Source: Azonexaceae bacterium
Lineage (GTDB): Bacteria > Pseudomonadota > Gammaproteobacteria > Burkholderiales > Rhodocyclaceae
NCBI GenBank assembly: GCA_009469685.1
Contig: SSTA01000132.1
Location: forward strand, 1-11,753
Length of the DNA stretch: 11,753 bases
Direction: 5' to 3'
The notes beneath the pieces are model-generated. The model did no database searches. It was not told the origin of the DNA and was given only the letters and a program-made list of their open reading frames with translations. A program made the position numbers and the translations under genes. Each line of letters begins with the position of its first letter. The stretch's first letter is position 1. Positions 1 through 7,628 of this stretch are shown piece by piece.

Positions 1-1091
1 CCTTTTACGAAGTGCTGCGTCGCCAAGGGATCACGCGGCGTAGCTTTTTGAAGTTCTGTAGTCTGACCGCGACCTCCCTGGGTCTGGGCAGCGCCGCCGC
101 GCCGCGCATCGCCCATGCGCTGGAAACCAAGCCCCGCACGCCGGTGATCTGGCTGCACGGGCTGGAGTGCACCTGTTGCTCCGAATCCTTCATCCGCTCG
201 GCCCACCCGCTGACCAAGGACGTGGTGCTGTCCATGCTCTCGCTCGATTACGACGACACCCTGATGGCCGCTGCCGGCCACCAGGCCGAGGCCATCATCG
301 AAGAGGTCAAGAAAAAGTACAAAGGTAACTACATCGTCGCCGTCGAAGGCAACCCGCCGTTGAACGAGGACGGCATGTTCTGCATCCACGGCGGCCGCCC
401 CTTCGTCGAAGTCCTGAAGGAAACCTGCGCCGACGCCAAGGCCATCATCAGTTGGGGGGCCTGCGCCTCCTACGGCTGCGTCCAGGCCGCCAAGCCCAAC
501 CCCACCCGGGCGACGCCGGTCCATAAAGTGATCTCCGGCAAGCCCATCATCAACGTGCCGGGCTGCCCCCCGATCGCCGAGGTGATGACCGGCGTGGTGA
601 CCTACATGCTGACCTTCGACCGCATCCCCGAGCTGGACCGCCAGGGCCGGCCCAAGATGTTCTACGGCCAGCGCATCCACGACAAATGCTACCGCCGCGG
701 CCACTTCGACGCCGGCCAGTTCGTCGAGAAATGGGACGACGAGGGCGCGCGCAAGGGCTACTGCCTGTACAAGATGGGCTGCAAGGGCCCCACGACCTAC
801 AACGCCTGCTCGTCCATGCGCTGGAACGGCGGCGTCAGCTGGCCGGTGCAGTCCGGCCACGGCTGCATCGGCTGTTCCGAGGAAGGCTTCTGGGACAAGT
901 CCAGCTTCTATGACCGGGTGACCGAGATCAAGCAATTCGGCGTCGAATCCAACGCCGACACCGTCGGCAAGGCCGTCGCCGGTACTGTCGGGGCCGCCAT
1001 CGCCGCCCATGCCGCCGTCACCGCCCTCGTCCGCGCCCGCCAGAAGGCCGGCGAGAGCGAAAAAATCAGCGATACCGCAGGAGAGAAGTAA
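1..1091 (+). CDS. hupS: Uptake [NiFe]-hydrogenase small subunit, O2-tolerant type (5' end outside window)
   Basis: This is the electron-transfer subunit of a membrane-bound H2-oxidising hydrogenase. It carries three iron-sulfur clusters and is exported with HupL by the Tat system. A GTG at 12 gives 359 residues, but the frame is open to the window edge and reads F-Y-E just before it, as in homologues beginning METFYEV; the true start is probably only about three codons upstream of base 1. Residues below count from the GTG. The Tat motif TRRSFLKF is at 8-15, with likely cleavage after AHA at 36. Proximal-cluster cysteines are 53, 55, 56, 151, 156 and 185, matching C17/19/20/115/120/149 of mature E. 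coli HyaA; C55 and C156 are the extra pair of O2-tolerant enzymes. HDKCYRR, CLYKMGC and CIGCSE supply the other cluster ligands. A hydrophobic helix near 318-340 anchors the C-terminus in the membrane. The stop codon abuts the hupL start. Confidence 0.97.
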   Translation, partial: FYEVLRRQGITRRSFLKFCSLTATSLGLGSAAAPRIAHALETKPRTPVIWLHGLECTCCSESFIRSAHPLTKDVVLSMLSLDYDDTLMAAAGHQAEAIIEEVKKKYKGNYIVAVEGNPPLNEDGMFCIHGGRPFVEVLKETCADAKAIISWGACASYGCVQAAKPNPTRATPVHKVISGKPIINVPGCPPIAEVMTGVVTYMLTFDRIPELDRQGRPKMFYGQRIHDKCYRRGHFDAGQFVEKWDDEGARKGYCLYKMGCKGPTTYNACSSMRWNGGVSWPVQSGHGCIGCSEEGFWDKSSFYDRVTEIKQFGVESNADTVGKAVAGTVGAAIAAHAAVTALVRARQKAGESEKISDTAGEK

Positions 1092-2882
1092 ATGGCCGCC
1101 TACGAAACCCAGGGCTTCAAGCTCGACAATTCCGGCAAGCGCGTCGTCGTCGACCCGGTCTGCCGCATCGAAGGCCACCTGCGGGTGGAAGTGAATCTCG
1201 ACGCCAACAACGTGATCAAGAATGCCGTGTCCACCGGCACCATGTGGCGCGGCCTGGAAGTCATCCTCAAGGGCCGCGACCCCCGCGACGCCTGGGCCTT
1301 CACCGAGCGCATCTGCGGCGTGTGCACCGGTACCCATGCCCTGACGTCGGTGCGGGCCGTGGAAGACGCGCTGGCCATCAAGATTCCCGAGAACGCCAAC
1401 AGCATCCGCAACATCATGCAGTTGAACCTCCAGGTCCATGACCACCTGGTGCACTTCTACCACCTGCATGCCCTCGACTGGGTGGATGTCGTTTCCGCCC
1501 TCAAGGCCGACCCCAAGGCCACCTCGGCGCTGGCCCAGAGCATCTCGTCCTGGCCGCTTTCTTCGCCCGGCTACTTCCGCGACATCCAGAACCGGGTGAA
1601 GAAGTTCGTCGAATCCGGCCAGCTCGGACCCTTCATGAATGCCTACTGGGGCAACCCGGCCTACAAGCTGCCACCCGAGGCCAACCTGATGGCCGTCGCC
1701 CACTACCTGGAAGCCCTCGACTTCCAGAAGGACATCGTCAAGATCCACACCATCTTCGGCGGCAAGAATCCGCACCCGAACTGGCTGGTGGGCGGCGTTC
1801 CCTGCGCCATCAACCTGGAAGGGACGGGCGCCGTCGGCGCGGTGAACATGGAGCGCCTCAACATGGTCAAGAGCATCATCGACCGCTCCGTCGAGTTCAT
1901 CGAGCAGGTCTACATCCCCGACCTCGTCGCCATTGCCAAGTTCTACAAGGGCTGGCTTTACGGGGGCGGGCTGTCCGGCAAGAGCGTGCTGTCCTACGGC
2001 GACATTCCCGAGAAGGCCAACGATTATTCCGCTTCCAATCTGCTTTTGCCCCGGGGCGCCATCATCAACGGCGACCTGTCCAAGATCCATGAAGTGGACC
2101 TCAAGGATCCCGAGCAGATCCAGGAATACGTCGCCCACTCCTGGTACAAGTACCCGGACGAAACCAAGGGCCTGCATCCCTTCGACGGCGTCACCGAACC
2201 CAACTTCGTTCTCGGCCCCAACACCAAGGGGACAAAAACCAACATCAAGGAACTGGACGAAGGCGGCAAGTACTCCTGGATCAAGGCGCCGCGGTGGCGC
2301 GGCAACGCCATGGAAGTGGGACCCCTCGCCCGCTACATCATTGGCTACGCCCAGAATAATCCCGAGTTCAAGGAACCGGTGGATGCCCTGCTCAAGGAAC
2401 TCGGCGCGCCGGTCACCGCCCTGTTCTCGACTCTCGGTCGCACGGCAGCCCGGGGTCTGGAGTGCCAATGGGCCGCCCACAAGATGTCCCATTTCTTCGA
2501 CAAGCTGATGGCCAACCTCAAGGCCGGCGATCTCAACACCGCCAACATCGACAAATGGGAACCCAGCACCTGGCCGAAGGAAGCCAAGGGAGCCGGTTTC
2601 ACCGAGGCGCCCCGCGGCGCTCTCGGCCACTGGATCAAGATCAAGGACACCAAGATCGACAATTACCAGTGCGTCGTGCCGACCACCTGGAATGGCGGCC
2701 CCCGCGACCCGAAGGGGCAGATCGGCGCCTTCGAGGCCTCGCTCATGGATACCCCGGTGGCCAAGGCCGACGAGCCCCTGGAAATCCTGCGCACCCTCCA
2801 CTCCTTCGACCCCTGCCTGGCCTGCTCGACCCACGTGATGAGTCCCGACGGCCAGGAGATGTCCTCGGTCAAGGTTCGCTAA
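1092..2882 (+). CDS. hupL: Uptake [NiFe]-hydrogenase large (catalytic) subunit
   Basis: This 596-residue subunit binds the Ni-Fe(CN)2CO active site and splits H2 in the periplasm. The N-terminal L1 motif [10 protein letters not shown] (73-82) gives cysteines 75 and 78. The C-terminal motif DPCLACSTH (573-581) gives cysteines 575 and 578. Together these are the four active-site ligands. The family matures by proteolytic removal of the tail after the histidine; here that leaves a 15-residue peptide starting VMSPDG, which HupD should cut off once nickel is in place. It has no signal peptide, as expected for a subunit exported with HupS. The ATG at 1092 follows the hupS stop with no spacing, and an AGGAG at 1079-1083 inside the end of hupS is a well-placed ribosome binding site. 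Length and motifs are normal for group 1 enzymes. No truncation or frameshift is visible. Confidence 0.98.
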   Translation: MAAYETQGFKLDNSGKRVVVDPVCRIEGHLRVEVNLDANNVIKNAVSTGTMWRGLEVILKGRDPRDAWAFTERICGVCTGTHALTSVRAVEDALAIKIPENANSIRNIMQLNLQVHDHLVHFYHLHALDWVDVVSALKADPKATSALAQSISSWPLSSPGYFRDIQNRVKKFVESGQLGPFMNAYWGNPAYKLPPEANLMAVAHYLEALDFQKDIVKIHTIFGGKNPHPNWLVGGVPCAINLEGTGAVGAVNMERLNMVKSIIDRSVEFIEQVYIPDLVAIAKFYKGWLYGGGLSGKSVLSYGDIPEKANDYSASNLLLPRGAIINGDLSKIHEVDLKDPEQIQEYVAHSWYKYPDETKGLHPFDGVTEPNFVLGPNTKGTKTNIKELDEGGKYSWIKAPRWRGNAMEVGPLARYIIGYAQNNPEFKEPVDALLKELGAPVTALFSTLGRTAARGLECQWAAHKMSHFFDKLMANLKAGDLNTANIDKWEPSTWPKEAKGAGFTEAPRGALGHWIKIKDTKIDNYQCVVPTTWNGGPRDPKGQIGAFEASLMDTPVAKADEPLEILRTLHSFDPCLACSTHVMSPDGQEMSSVKVR

Positions 2883-2906
2883 CCCGGTCCAGGAAAGGAA
2901 GCGACC

Positions 2907-3611
2907 ATGCTCTCTCAACAGGACATGCTGGAGGCCGAACGCCACGGCAAACAGGTGCGTTCGATCTACGTGTATGAAGCTCCGGTGCGGCTTTGGCACT
3001 GGGTGAATGCGGCCTGCATCCTGGTGCTTGCGGTGACCGGATACTTCATTGGTTTGCCCCTGCCCACGGTGCCCGGCGAAGCGGCGGAGAATTTTCTTCT
3101 CGGCTACATCCGGTTTACCCACTTCGCCGCCGCCCACATCTTTGCCGTCGGTCTGGTCGGACGGGCCTACTGGGCGCTGGTGGGCAACCATCACGCCAAG
3201 CAGATCTTCCGCCTGCCGATCACCAACGCCCAGTGGTGGGGCGAGGTCTTCTTCGAACTGCGCTGGTACCTCTTCCTGGAGAAATATCCGAAGAAGTACG
3301 TGGGCCATAATCCCATGGCCCAGCTCATGATGTTCTTTTTCTTCACGCTGCTGGCCTTCGGCATGTTGTTCACGGGCTTCGGCCTGTACAGCGAGGGCGC
3401 CGGCCATGGCCACTGGAGCGACACCTTGTTCGGCTGGGTCATCCCGGCCGTCGGCGGGTCGATGCAGCTGCACAGCCTGCACCGCCTGGGCATGTGGATC
3501 ATGATGACCTTCGTGGCCATCCACATCTACGCAGCCGTCCGCGAAGACATCATGAGCCGCCAATCCCTGATCTCCACCATGATCAGCGGCTGGCGGATGT
3601 TCAAGGATTGA
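2907..3611 (+). CDS. hupC: Hydrogenase b-type cytochrome subunit
   Basis: This 234-residue integral membrane protein belongs to the HupC/HyaC family. It anchors the HupSL dimer to the cytoplasmic membrane and passes electrons through two b haems to quinone. Four hydrophobic helices are visible, near residues 30-50, 68-92, 137-160 and 190-212. Candidate haem-ligand histidines lie in or next to them: H31 (LWHWVN), H72 and H77 (FTHFAAAH), H189 and H192 (LHSLHR) and H206 (IHIYA). Which of these are true ligands is inferred from the family, not shown here. The gene starts 24 bases after hupL with a clear purine-rich ribosome binding site (AAGGAAG at 2895-2901). It is the last structural gene; a terminator-like hairpin follows downstream, before hupD. 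Confidence 0.96.
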   Translation: MLSQQDMLEAERHGKQVRSIYVYEAPVRLWHWVNAACILVLAVTGYFIGLPLPTVPGEAAENFLLGYIRFTHFAAAHIFAVGLVGRAYWALVGNHHAKQIFRLPITNAQWWGEVFFELRWYLFLEKYPKKYVGHNPMAQLMMFFFFTLLAFGMLFTGFGLYSEGAGHGHWSDTLFGWVIPAVGGSMQLHSLHRLGMWIMMTFVAIHIYAAVREDIMSRQSLISTMISGWRMFKD

Positions 3612-3619
3612 GGATGCCG

Positions 3620-3632
3620 CGGAGAGTCTCCG
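3620..3632. repeat. Short palindrome just after hupC
   Basis: CGGAGA and TCTCCG flank a single G, a perfect 6-bp inverted repeat beginning 8 bases after the hupC stop. In RNA it could fold as a 5-bp stem with an AGT loop. It may help define or stabilise the hupSLC transcript end, or be chance in GC-rich DNA. No function can be assigned from sequence. Confidence 0.4.
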
Positions 3633-3680
3633 AACTCGTCCCGGCGCCCTCGATCAGGGTCATCGACTTCCTTGCACGCT

Positions 3681-3717
3681 CCCCGGCGGGCACCTCTGCG
3701 CCCCCGGGGATTTTTTT
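3681..3717 (+). terminator. Intrinsic-terminator-like hairpin between hupC and hupD
   Basis: The left arm CCCCGG (3681-3686) pairs with CCGGGG (3704-3709). After one bulged C, GGGC (3688-3691) pairs with GCCC (3700-3703). The loop is eight bases (3692-3699). One A and then seven T (3711-3717) follow the stem. This is the classical arrangement of a rho-independent terminator in the direction of hup transcription. It ends 13 bases before the hupD start. Because accessory genes follow in the same direction, partial termination or 3'-end protection of the hupSLC message is more likely than a complete stop; that is inference. Confidence 0.8.
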
Positions 3718-3730
3718 CCGATCGAACATC

Positions 3731-4351
3731 ATGAGCCAGTCCCAGAAACGCATTCTTGTCCTCGGTATCGGCAATCTGCTGTGGGCCGACGAGGGTTTCG
3801 GCGTCCGCTGCGTCGAGGCCCTCAACGCCGCCTGGCGACTGCCCGCCCAGGTGACGGTCATGGACGGCGGCACCCAGGGCCTCTACCTACTGCCCTACGT
3901 GCAGGAAGCCGATTGCCTCCTGGTCTTCGATGCCGTCGATTACGGCGACGCCCCGGGCACCTTGCACGAAGTCGTCGGCGCCGAAGTGCCCCGCTTCATG
4001 GGCGCCAAGAAAATGAGCCTGCATCAGACCGGTTTCCAGGAAGTGCTGGCCGCGGCCGACCTCACCGGCAAGCTGCCGGAGGAAATGGTGCTGATCGGCG
4101 TACAGCCGGAACAATTGGAGGATTTCGGCGGCAGCCTGCGCGACGTCGTCAAGGCCCGCATTCCCGAAGCCCTGGCCCTCGGCGGTGCCTGGCTGGAAAG
4201 GTGGGGGGCCGCACCCGAAGCCCGCATGGGCGACCCCGACCCGATCAACGATCAGGCGCTTGCCATGGACATCTACGAATCCCAGAGGCCGCCAGCCGAC
4301 GTGGCCTACCGGCTGGGCGACGCCCGTTTCCTGAATCAGGAGCATGCCTGA
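3731..4351 (+). CDS. hupD: Hydrogenase maturation endopeptidase (HupL C-terminal processing)
   Basis: This 206-residue protein is a HupD/HyaD/HybD-type protease that removes the C-terminal peptide of HupL after nickel insertion. The start ILVLGIGNLLWADEGFGV is the family signature. By homology with HybD the nickel-sensing ligands are E21 (in WADEG), D67 (in VFDAVDYG) and H98 (in MSLHQTG); all three are present. The open frame extends upstream to about 3494 inside hupC, but homology begins only after the ATG at 3731, so that start is chosen. The ribosome binding site is poor: the sequence before the ATG is the T-tract of the terminator-like element and then ATCGAACATC. Its stop overlaps the hupF start by one base (TGATG). 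Expected substrate: the HupL tail beginning VMSPDG. Confidence 0.95.
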   Translation: MSQSQKRILVLGIGNLLWADEGFGVRCVEALNAAWRLPAQVTVMDGGTQGLYLLPYVQEADCLLVFDAVDYGDAPGTLHEVVGAEVPRFMGAKKMSLHQTGFQEVLAAADLTGKLPEEMVLIGVQPEQLEDFGGSLRDVVKARIPEALALGGAWLERWGAAPEARMGDPDPINDQALAMDIYESQRPPADVAYRLGDARFLNQEHA

Positions 4352-4653
4352 TGTGCCTCGGCGTCCCCATGAAAGTCCTCTCCTGTTCCGGCCTGATCGC
4401 CGACTGCGCCGGTCGCAGCGGGATGAGCCGCATTGACCTGGCACTCGTGGGCGGCCAGCCTCCGGGAACCTGGCTGCTCACTTTCCTGGGCGCCGCTCGG
4501 GAAGTCATCGACGCCGAGCGCGCCCGGGTCGTCGACGCTGCCCTTGACGCCCTGGATGCGCTGCAGGACGGCCAAACCGACCTCGCTGGATTTTTCGCCG
4601 ATCTCGACCGAGAGCCCCAGTTGCCCGATTTTCTAAAAAAGGAAGCCGCATGA
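4351..4653 (+). CDS. hupF: HypC/HupF-family hydrogenase assembly chaperone
   Basis: This 100-residue protein starts MCLGVPMKVL, the HypC/HupF signature, whose N-terminal Cys2 is needed for binding the Fe(CN)2CO precursor and the large subunit. The tail beyond the HypC core (DLAGFFADLDREPQLPDFL, near 77-95) marks it as the hup-specific paralogue HupF rather than general HypC; HupF is reported to protect HupL during maturation in air. The open frame runs far upstream, but Met-Cys at 4351 must be the start because Cys2 has to follow the processed methionine. AGGAG at 4338-4342 is well spaced. The gene overlaps hupD by 1 base and hupG by 4 bases, so translation is probably coupled. Confidence 0.94.
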   Translation: MCLGVPMKVLSCSGLIADCAGRSGMSRIDLALVGGQPPGTWLLTFLGAAREVIDAERARVVDAALDALDALQDGQTDLAGFFADLDREPQLPDFLKKEAA

Positions 4654-5111
4654 GCCAGACCCTCGCCGCCCCGACCAGCTCTCTCGACCGTTTGAACGCC
4701 GCCATCGCCCGCATGGTCGTCCACCACGGTTTTCGAGTCATTCAAGAAGACACTGCCGAGGATTTTTCTCCCAGCGGCCTGAACGCCGTCCTGCTCACCG
4801 AGGACCCCCAGCGCAATCTGGAGGTGCTCGATGCCTGTGTGATCCTGCCGGAGGCTCTCAAGCCGGTGGCGGGCCGGATCAACGCCTGGGTCGCCGGGGC
4901 GGAAGCCAGTCCTGCGCTCCTCCGGCGTTTCGGGGTAGCCCGTGCGCCTGCCGTGATCTTTCTCCGCAATAGCGAATACCTCGGCGCCCTGAACGGCATC
5001 CGCGACTGGAGCGAATACCAGGCCGAGGTGACCCGCCTGCTCGATGGCCCGAGCCAGCCCCGGCCCATCGGCATCCCGGTCCGCGCGATCGCCTCGGGAG
5101 CCTGCGCATGA
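4650..5111 (+). CDS. hupG: HupG/HyaE-type thioredoxin-fold hydrogenase assembly protein
   Basis: This 153-residue protein resembles the HyaE/HupG family. Family members have a thioredoxin fold and act as chaperones of the Tat-exported small subunit. The region VARAPAVIFLRNSEYLGAL has the look of a thioredoxin strand with the conserved proline and the following strand-turn. There is no CxxC redox pair; the only cysteines seen are in DACVI and near the C-terminus (SGACA), so a redox role is unlikely. It overlaps hupF (ATGA at 4650-4653) and hupH (ATGA at 5108-5111). An AAGGAAG lies just upstream of the start. Function is assigned from family and position. Confidence 0.9.
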   Translation: MSQTLAAPTSSLDRLNAAIARMVVHHGFRVIQEDTAEDFSPSGLNAVLLTEDPQRNLEVLDACVILPEALKPVAGRINAWVAGAEASPALLRRFGVARAPAVIFLRNSEYLGALNGIRDWSEYQAEVTRLLDGPSQPRPIGIPVRAIASGACA

Positions 5112-5968
5112 ACCCCGCCGCCCTGCGCCCCTTTCCGATTTCTGTTGTCGCCATGGGTCCGGGTTCTCAGGGCGAGGAAGCCCCGGATTACCTGCCCCTG
5201 CCGCAGATGGACACCTTCCACGCTCCCCGCCTGCCGGAAAACGCGTCCCCCGAGCAGATTGCGGCCGCCGCGGAAATGCTCGGCGCCTACCGGGAGCGGA
5301 TGGACATGGTCGGTTTCGCCGGCGGCGCTCTGTTCGACCTCCTCCCCCTGCGCGCCTCGGTGCGGGAAGTCATCACCCAGTCCCTCGGCTTCGGCGAAGT
5401 CAGCGCCTTCACCACGGCTCCGCAGCACTGGCGCGTGCAGGAAAGCGCTTTCGCCGGCCTGTGGCGTGTGCTGCGCGTGGCGGATGATGGGACTCTGCTG
5501 GTGGATCGGCTCGAATGCGGCCCCATTCCCGCCGTATTGGGCGAGATGATGCTGGCCAGCGCCGCCGATAGCCTGGATCCCCCTGCCTACCCCGCCGGCG
5601 TCATGAATGCCGAGGCCCTGGTGGAGGAAATCCGCCGTCAAGCTGCCGGCTGGCAGCCTGGCAGCAGCCCCCACATCGTCAATCTCACCCTGCTGCCGGT
5701 GAGCGACGCCGACCTCGACACCCTCTACGGCTGGCTGGGTCATCGGGAGGTCTCCATCCTCTCCCGGGGCTATGGCAACTGTCGCATCACCAGCACACGG
5801 CTGAAGAATGTCTGGTGGGTGCAATACTTCAACAGTATGGACGCGCTGATCCTCAACTCCATCGAGATCGCCGCCATGCCTGAAGTCGCCCTGGCATCCC
5901 CGGAAGATTTTGCCGATACCCTGGAGCGCCTCGCCGACTATCTGGATATGATGGCGGAGCCTGCCTGA
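5108..5968 (+). CDS. hupH: HupH/HyaF hydrogenase expression/formation protein
   Basis: This 286-residue protein belongs to the HupH/HyaF family, a cytoplasmic accessory factor of group 1 hydrogenases linked to small-subunit maturation. The N-terminus (ISVVAMGPGSQGEE, then YLPLPQMDTFHAPRLPE) is typical. The C-terminal part contains ILSRGYGNCRITSTRL and VWWVQYFNSMDALILNSIEI, features of the HupH C-terminal domain. No membrane helix or signal peptide is seen. The exact biochemical activity of the family is not settled. The start overlaps the hupG stop (ATGA), with GGGAG at 5096-5100. A 48-base gap to hupI follows, one of the few non-overlapping junctions in this accessory block. Confidence 0.93.
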   Translation: MNPAALRPFPISVVAMGPGSQGEEAPDYLPLPQMDTFHAPRLPENASPEQIAAAAEMLGAYRERMDMVGFAGGALFDLLPLRASVREVITQSLGFGEVSAFTTAPQHWRVQESAFAGLWRVLRVADDGTLLVDRLECGPIPAVLGEMMLASAADSLDPPAYPAGVMNAEALVEEIRRQAAGWQPGSSPHIVNLTLLPVSDADLDTLYGWLGHREVSILSRGYGNCRITSTRLKNVWWVQYFNSMDALILNSIEIAAMPEVALASPEDFADTLERLADYLDMMAEPA

Positions 5969-6016
5969 ACCGGTCGCCGCGAGCGCTTGGCGAGTACAGG
6001 TTGCGAAGGATCGACT

Positions 6017-6217
6017 ATGGGCTTCGAAGGTTCGTTTCTCGGCGTTCGGCCGGAAGACCGGCTCGAATGCGGCATCTGCTGGTGGGTGTACGATCCCGCC
6101 ACGGGTGACGACGTCCGCGGCATCCCGCCGGGCGTTGCCTTCACCGAACTGCCGGACGACTGGTGCTGCCCGGGCTGCGATGCCCCCCGGCACAAGTTCA
6201 TGCTGATCAAAGAATGA
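6017..6217 (+). CDS. hupI: HupI-type rubredoxin
   Basis: This 66-residue rubredoxin has two iron-binding cysteine knuckles: CGIC (C18, C21) and CPGC (C51, C54), with the usual YDP after the first and DDW before the second. HupI-type rubredoxins in hup operons are linked to assembling the small-subunit clusters, especially under oxygen. An upstream TTG at 5987 would add ten residues, but the ATG at 6017 is chosen because GAAGGA (6004-6009) is well placed and homologues begin close to GFEGSFLG. An additional cysteine (C50) lies directly before the second knuckle, giving DWCCPGC. The stop overlaps the hupJ start (ATGA). Confidence 0.95.
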   Translation: MGFEGSFLGVRPEDRLECGICWWVYDPATGDDVRGIPPGVAFTELPDDWCCPGCDAPRHKFMLIKE

Positions 6218-6684
6218 GCCCCTGGACAGACAATCCCGCCCCGCGGCTGGAAGCCGTCTTCGGTGCCGTCGCTGCGGGACCTATGGCCGATGTCCCACTC
6301 TGCAATCGAGCGTTGAGCGTCGAGGCCCTGGGTTTCCGCCGGGCCGCCGACGGTCACTGGATCGGGGCGATGGTCACCCCCTGGGCGATCAATCTCCTGC
6401 GTCTCCCGGGGGGTCCCGCAGACTGGCCCGCCACACCCCCCGGCGCCAAGACCGACTGGCGCTTCCCCTCCGGAAACTACGAATTTACCGTGGCCAGCGA
6501 GGAGCGCTTGGGCATATACCATCTCTGCTCCCTGTTCTCCCCCGCCGCGGAATTCGAAACCCACGAAGCGGCACGCCTGACCGCCCTCGCCGCCGTTGAA
6601 GCCCTGCTGCAAGAACCTCTCGAAACCGCACCGCCGCCCAAGCGGGCGCCCTCACGCCGCGCCTTCCTGGGTCTGGGCCGATGA
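6214..6684 (+). CDS. hupJ: HupJ/HybE-family hydrogenase assembly chaperone
   Basis: This 156-residue protein resembles HupJ and the wider HybE family. HybE is a cytoplasmic proofreading chaperone that recognises the Tat signal peptide of its hydrogenase small subunit. Family-like segments include GHWIGAMVTPWAINLLRLPG and FPSGNYEFTVASEERLG, followed by YHLCSLFSPAAEF. The last ten residues read S-R-R-A-F-L-G-L-G-R, strikingly like a Tat motif although at the C-terminus. The start at 6214 overlaps the hupI stop (ATGA); frame extensions upstream have no homology. The ribosome binding site is weak, suggesting coupling to hupI. The stop overlaps hupK (ATGA at 6681-6684). Confidence 0.9.
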   Translation: MSPWTDNPAPRLEAVFGAVAAGPMADVPLCNRALSVEALGFRRAADGHWIGAMVTPWAINLLRLPGGPADWPATPPGAKTDWRFPSGNYEFTVASEERLGIYHLCSLFSPAAEFETHEAARLTALAAVEALLQEPLETAPPPKRAPSRRAFLGLGR

Positions 6685-7628
6685 ACTCGGTCGGCCTGCT
6701 GACCGTGAGCGCCCGTTACGCCCGGGGGCAACTTTCGCCGCCGGAGGTGGTTCTCCAGCGTCCCGCAGTGACCCGCATGTTCCTGGGCCAACTGCCCGAA
6801 GCCGTGGTCAAGACGGTGCCCTACCTCTACAGCCTGTGTGCCCAGGCCCAGCGGGTCGCCGCCGAAGCGGCTCTGGCTGCGGCGCGGGATGAAGCCTTGC
6901 CGCCCGCCGATCCCCTGCCCTTGTGGAGCGAGATGCTGCACGAACATCTGTGGCGCCTGCTCCTCGACTGGCCCCAGGCCCTCGGGCTGCCGCAGGCCAA
7001 GGACGCCCTCGCGGCTTGGCGCAATACGCGAGGCCGAGAAGGCCTGGTCGGCGCCACGGCAAGCCTGCTGGCCGAAGTCCTGCTTGGGACATCGGCCGCG
7101 GACTGGCAGGGAAGCCCCGTTCCCGGCTCCCTCGCTGCGCGATGCCTTGCGGCTCTAGGCAAAGACAAGGCCGAGGAAAATCTTGATCTTCCGACTTTGC
7201 TCCCCGCCGCCTGGCTTCCCTACTGGCAGGGCGACGCCGCGACCGCTCCGCCGGTCAACGCTCCCGCCAGCGTTGCGACCGCCTATCGCCAGCGTCTGCA
7301 CGAAGTCGTGGAAGCGGCCAGGGGACTGGCGACCGGCGCGCCCTACCCGGTGGCCGGCGCCGGGGAGGACGGCACGGGCATCGGCCAGACCCTCACCGCC
7401 CGGGGTATCCTCACCCATGGCGTGCGACTGCAGGACGGCAAGGTGGCCGCCTACAGCGTGTGGGCGCCCACCGACCGACACTTCGCCGATGGCAAGGAAC
7501 TGGCGGCCCTGGTGGCGGATGATCGGTGGGCGGAATTGACCGGCGCGCGGCGGGGGCTGGAGCGGGCGATCCTGGCCTTGGACCCCTGCCTGCCCTATGA
7601 GGTGAAGGTGAGCGTGAACCATGCATGA
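6681..7628 (+). CDS. hupK: HupK/HoxV-type large-subunit-like maturation scaffold
   Basis: This 315-residue protein is a HupK-family accessory factor, distantly related to the hydrogenase large subunit. HoxV/HupK is proposed to be a scaffold for the Fe(CN)2CO group on the way to HupL in O2-tolerant systems. The residue pattern supports a degenerate large subunit. Near the N-terminus YSLCAQAQRVA (C53) stands where HupL has [10 protein letters not shown]. Near the C-terminus LDPCLPYEVKV (C303) stands where HupL has [10 protein letters not shown]. So one cysteine of each active-site pair is kept and the other lost, and no processing tail follows. It overlaps hupJ by 4 bases and hypA by 8 bases. 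Overall similarity within HupK families is low, so the call rests on position as well as motifs. Confidence 0.9.
   Translation: MNSVGLLTVSARYARGQLSPPEVVLQRPAVTRMFLGQLPEAVVKTVPYLYSLCAQAQRVAAEAALAAARDEALPPADPLPLWSEMLHEHLWRLLLDWPQALGLPQAKDALAAWRNTRGREGLVGATASLLAEVLLGTSAADWQGSPVPGSLAARCLAALGKDKAEENLDLPTLLPAAWLPYWQGDAATAPPVNAPASVATAYRQRLHEVVEAARGLATGAPYPVAGAGEDGTGIGQTLTARGILTHGVRLQDGKVAAYSVWAPTDRHFADGKELAALVADDRWAELTGARRGLERAILALDPCLPYEVKVSVNHA

Noticed and set aside
3494..3730. An upstream extension of the hupD frame into hupC
   Set aside because: It would translate the spacer and terminator-like hairpin, and HupD homology starts only after the ATG at 3731.
4742..6193. A long minus-strand open frame of 483 codons opposite hupG, hupH and hupI
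   Set aside because: It lies wholly antisense to three recognisable genes, shows no domain, and is low-complexity Gly/Ala/Arg/His sequence typical of stop-free shadow frames in GC-rich DNA.
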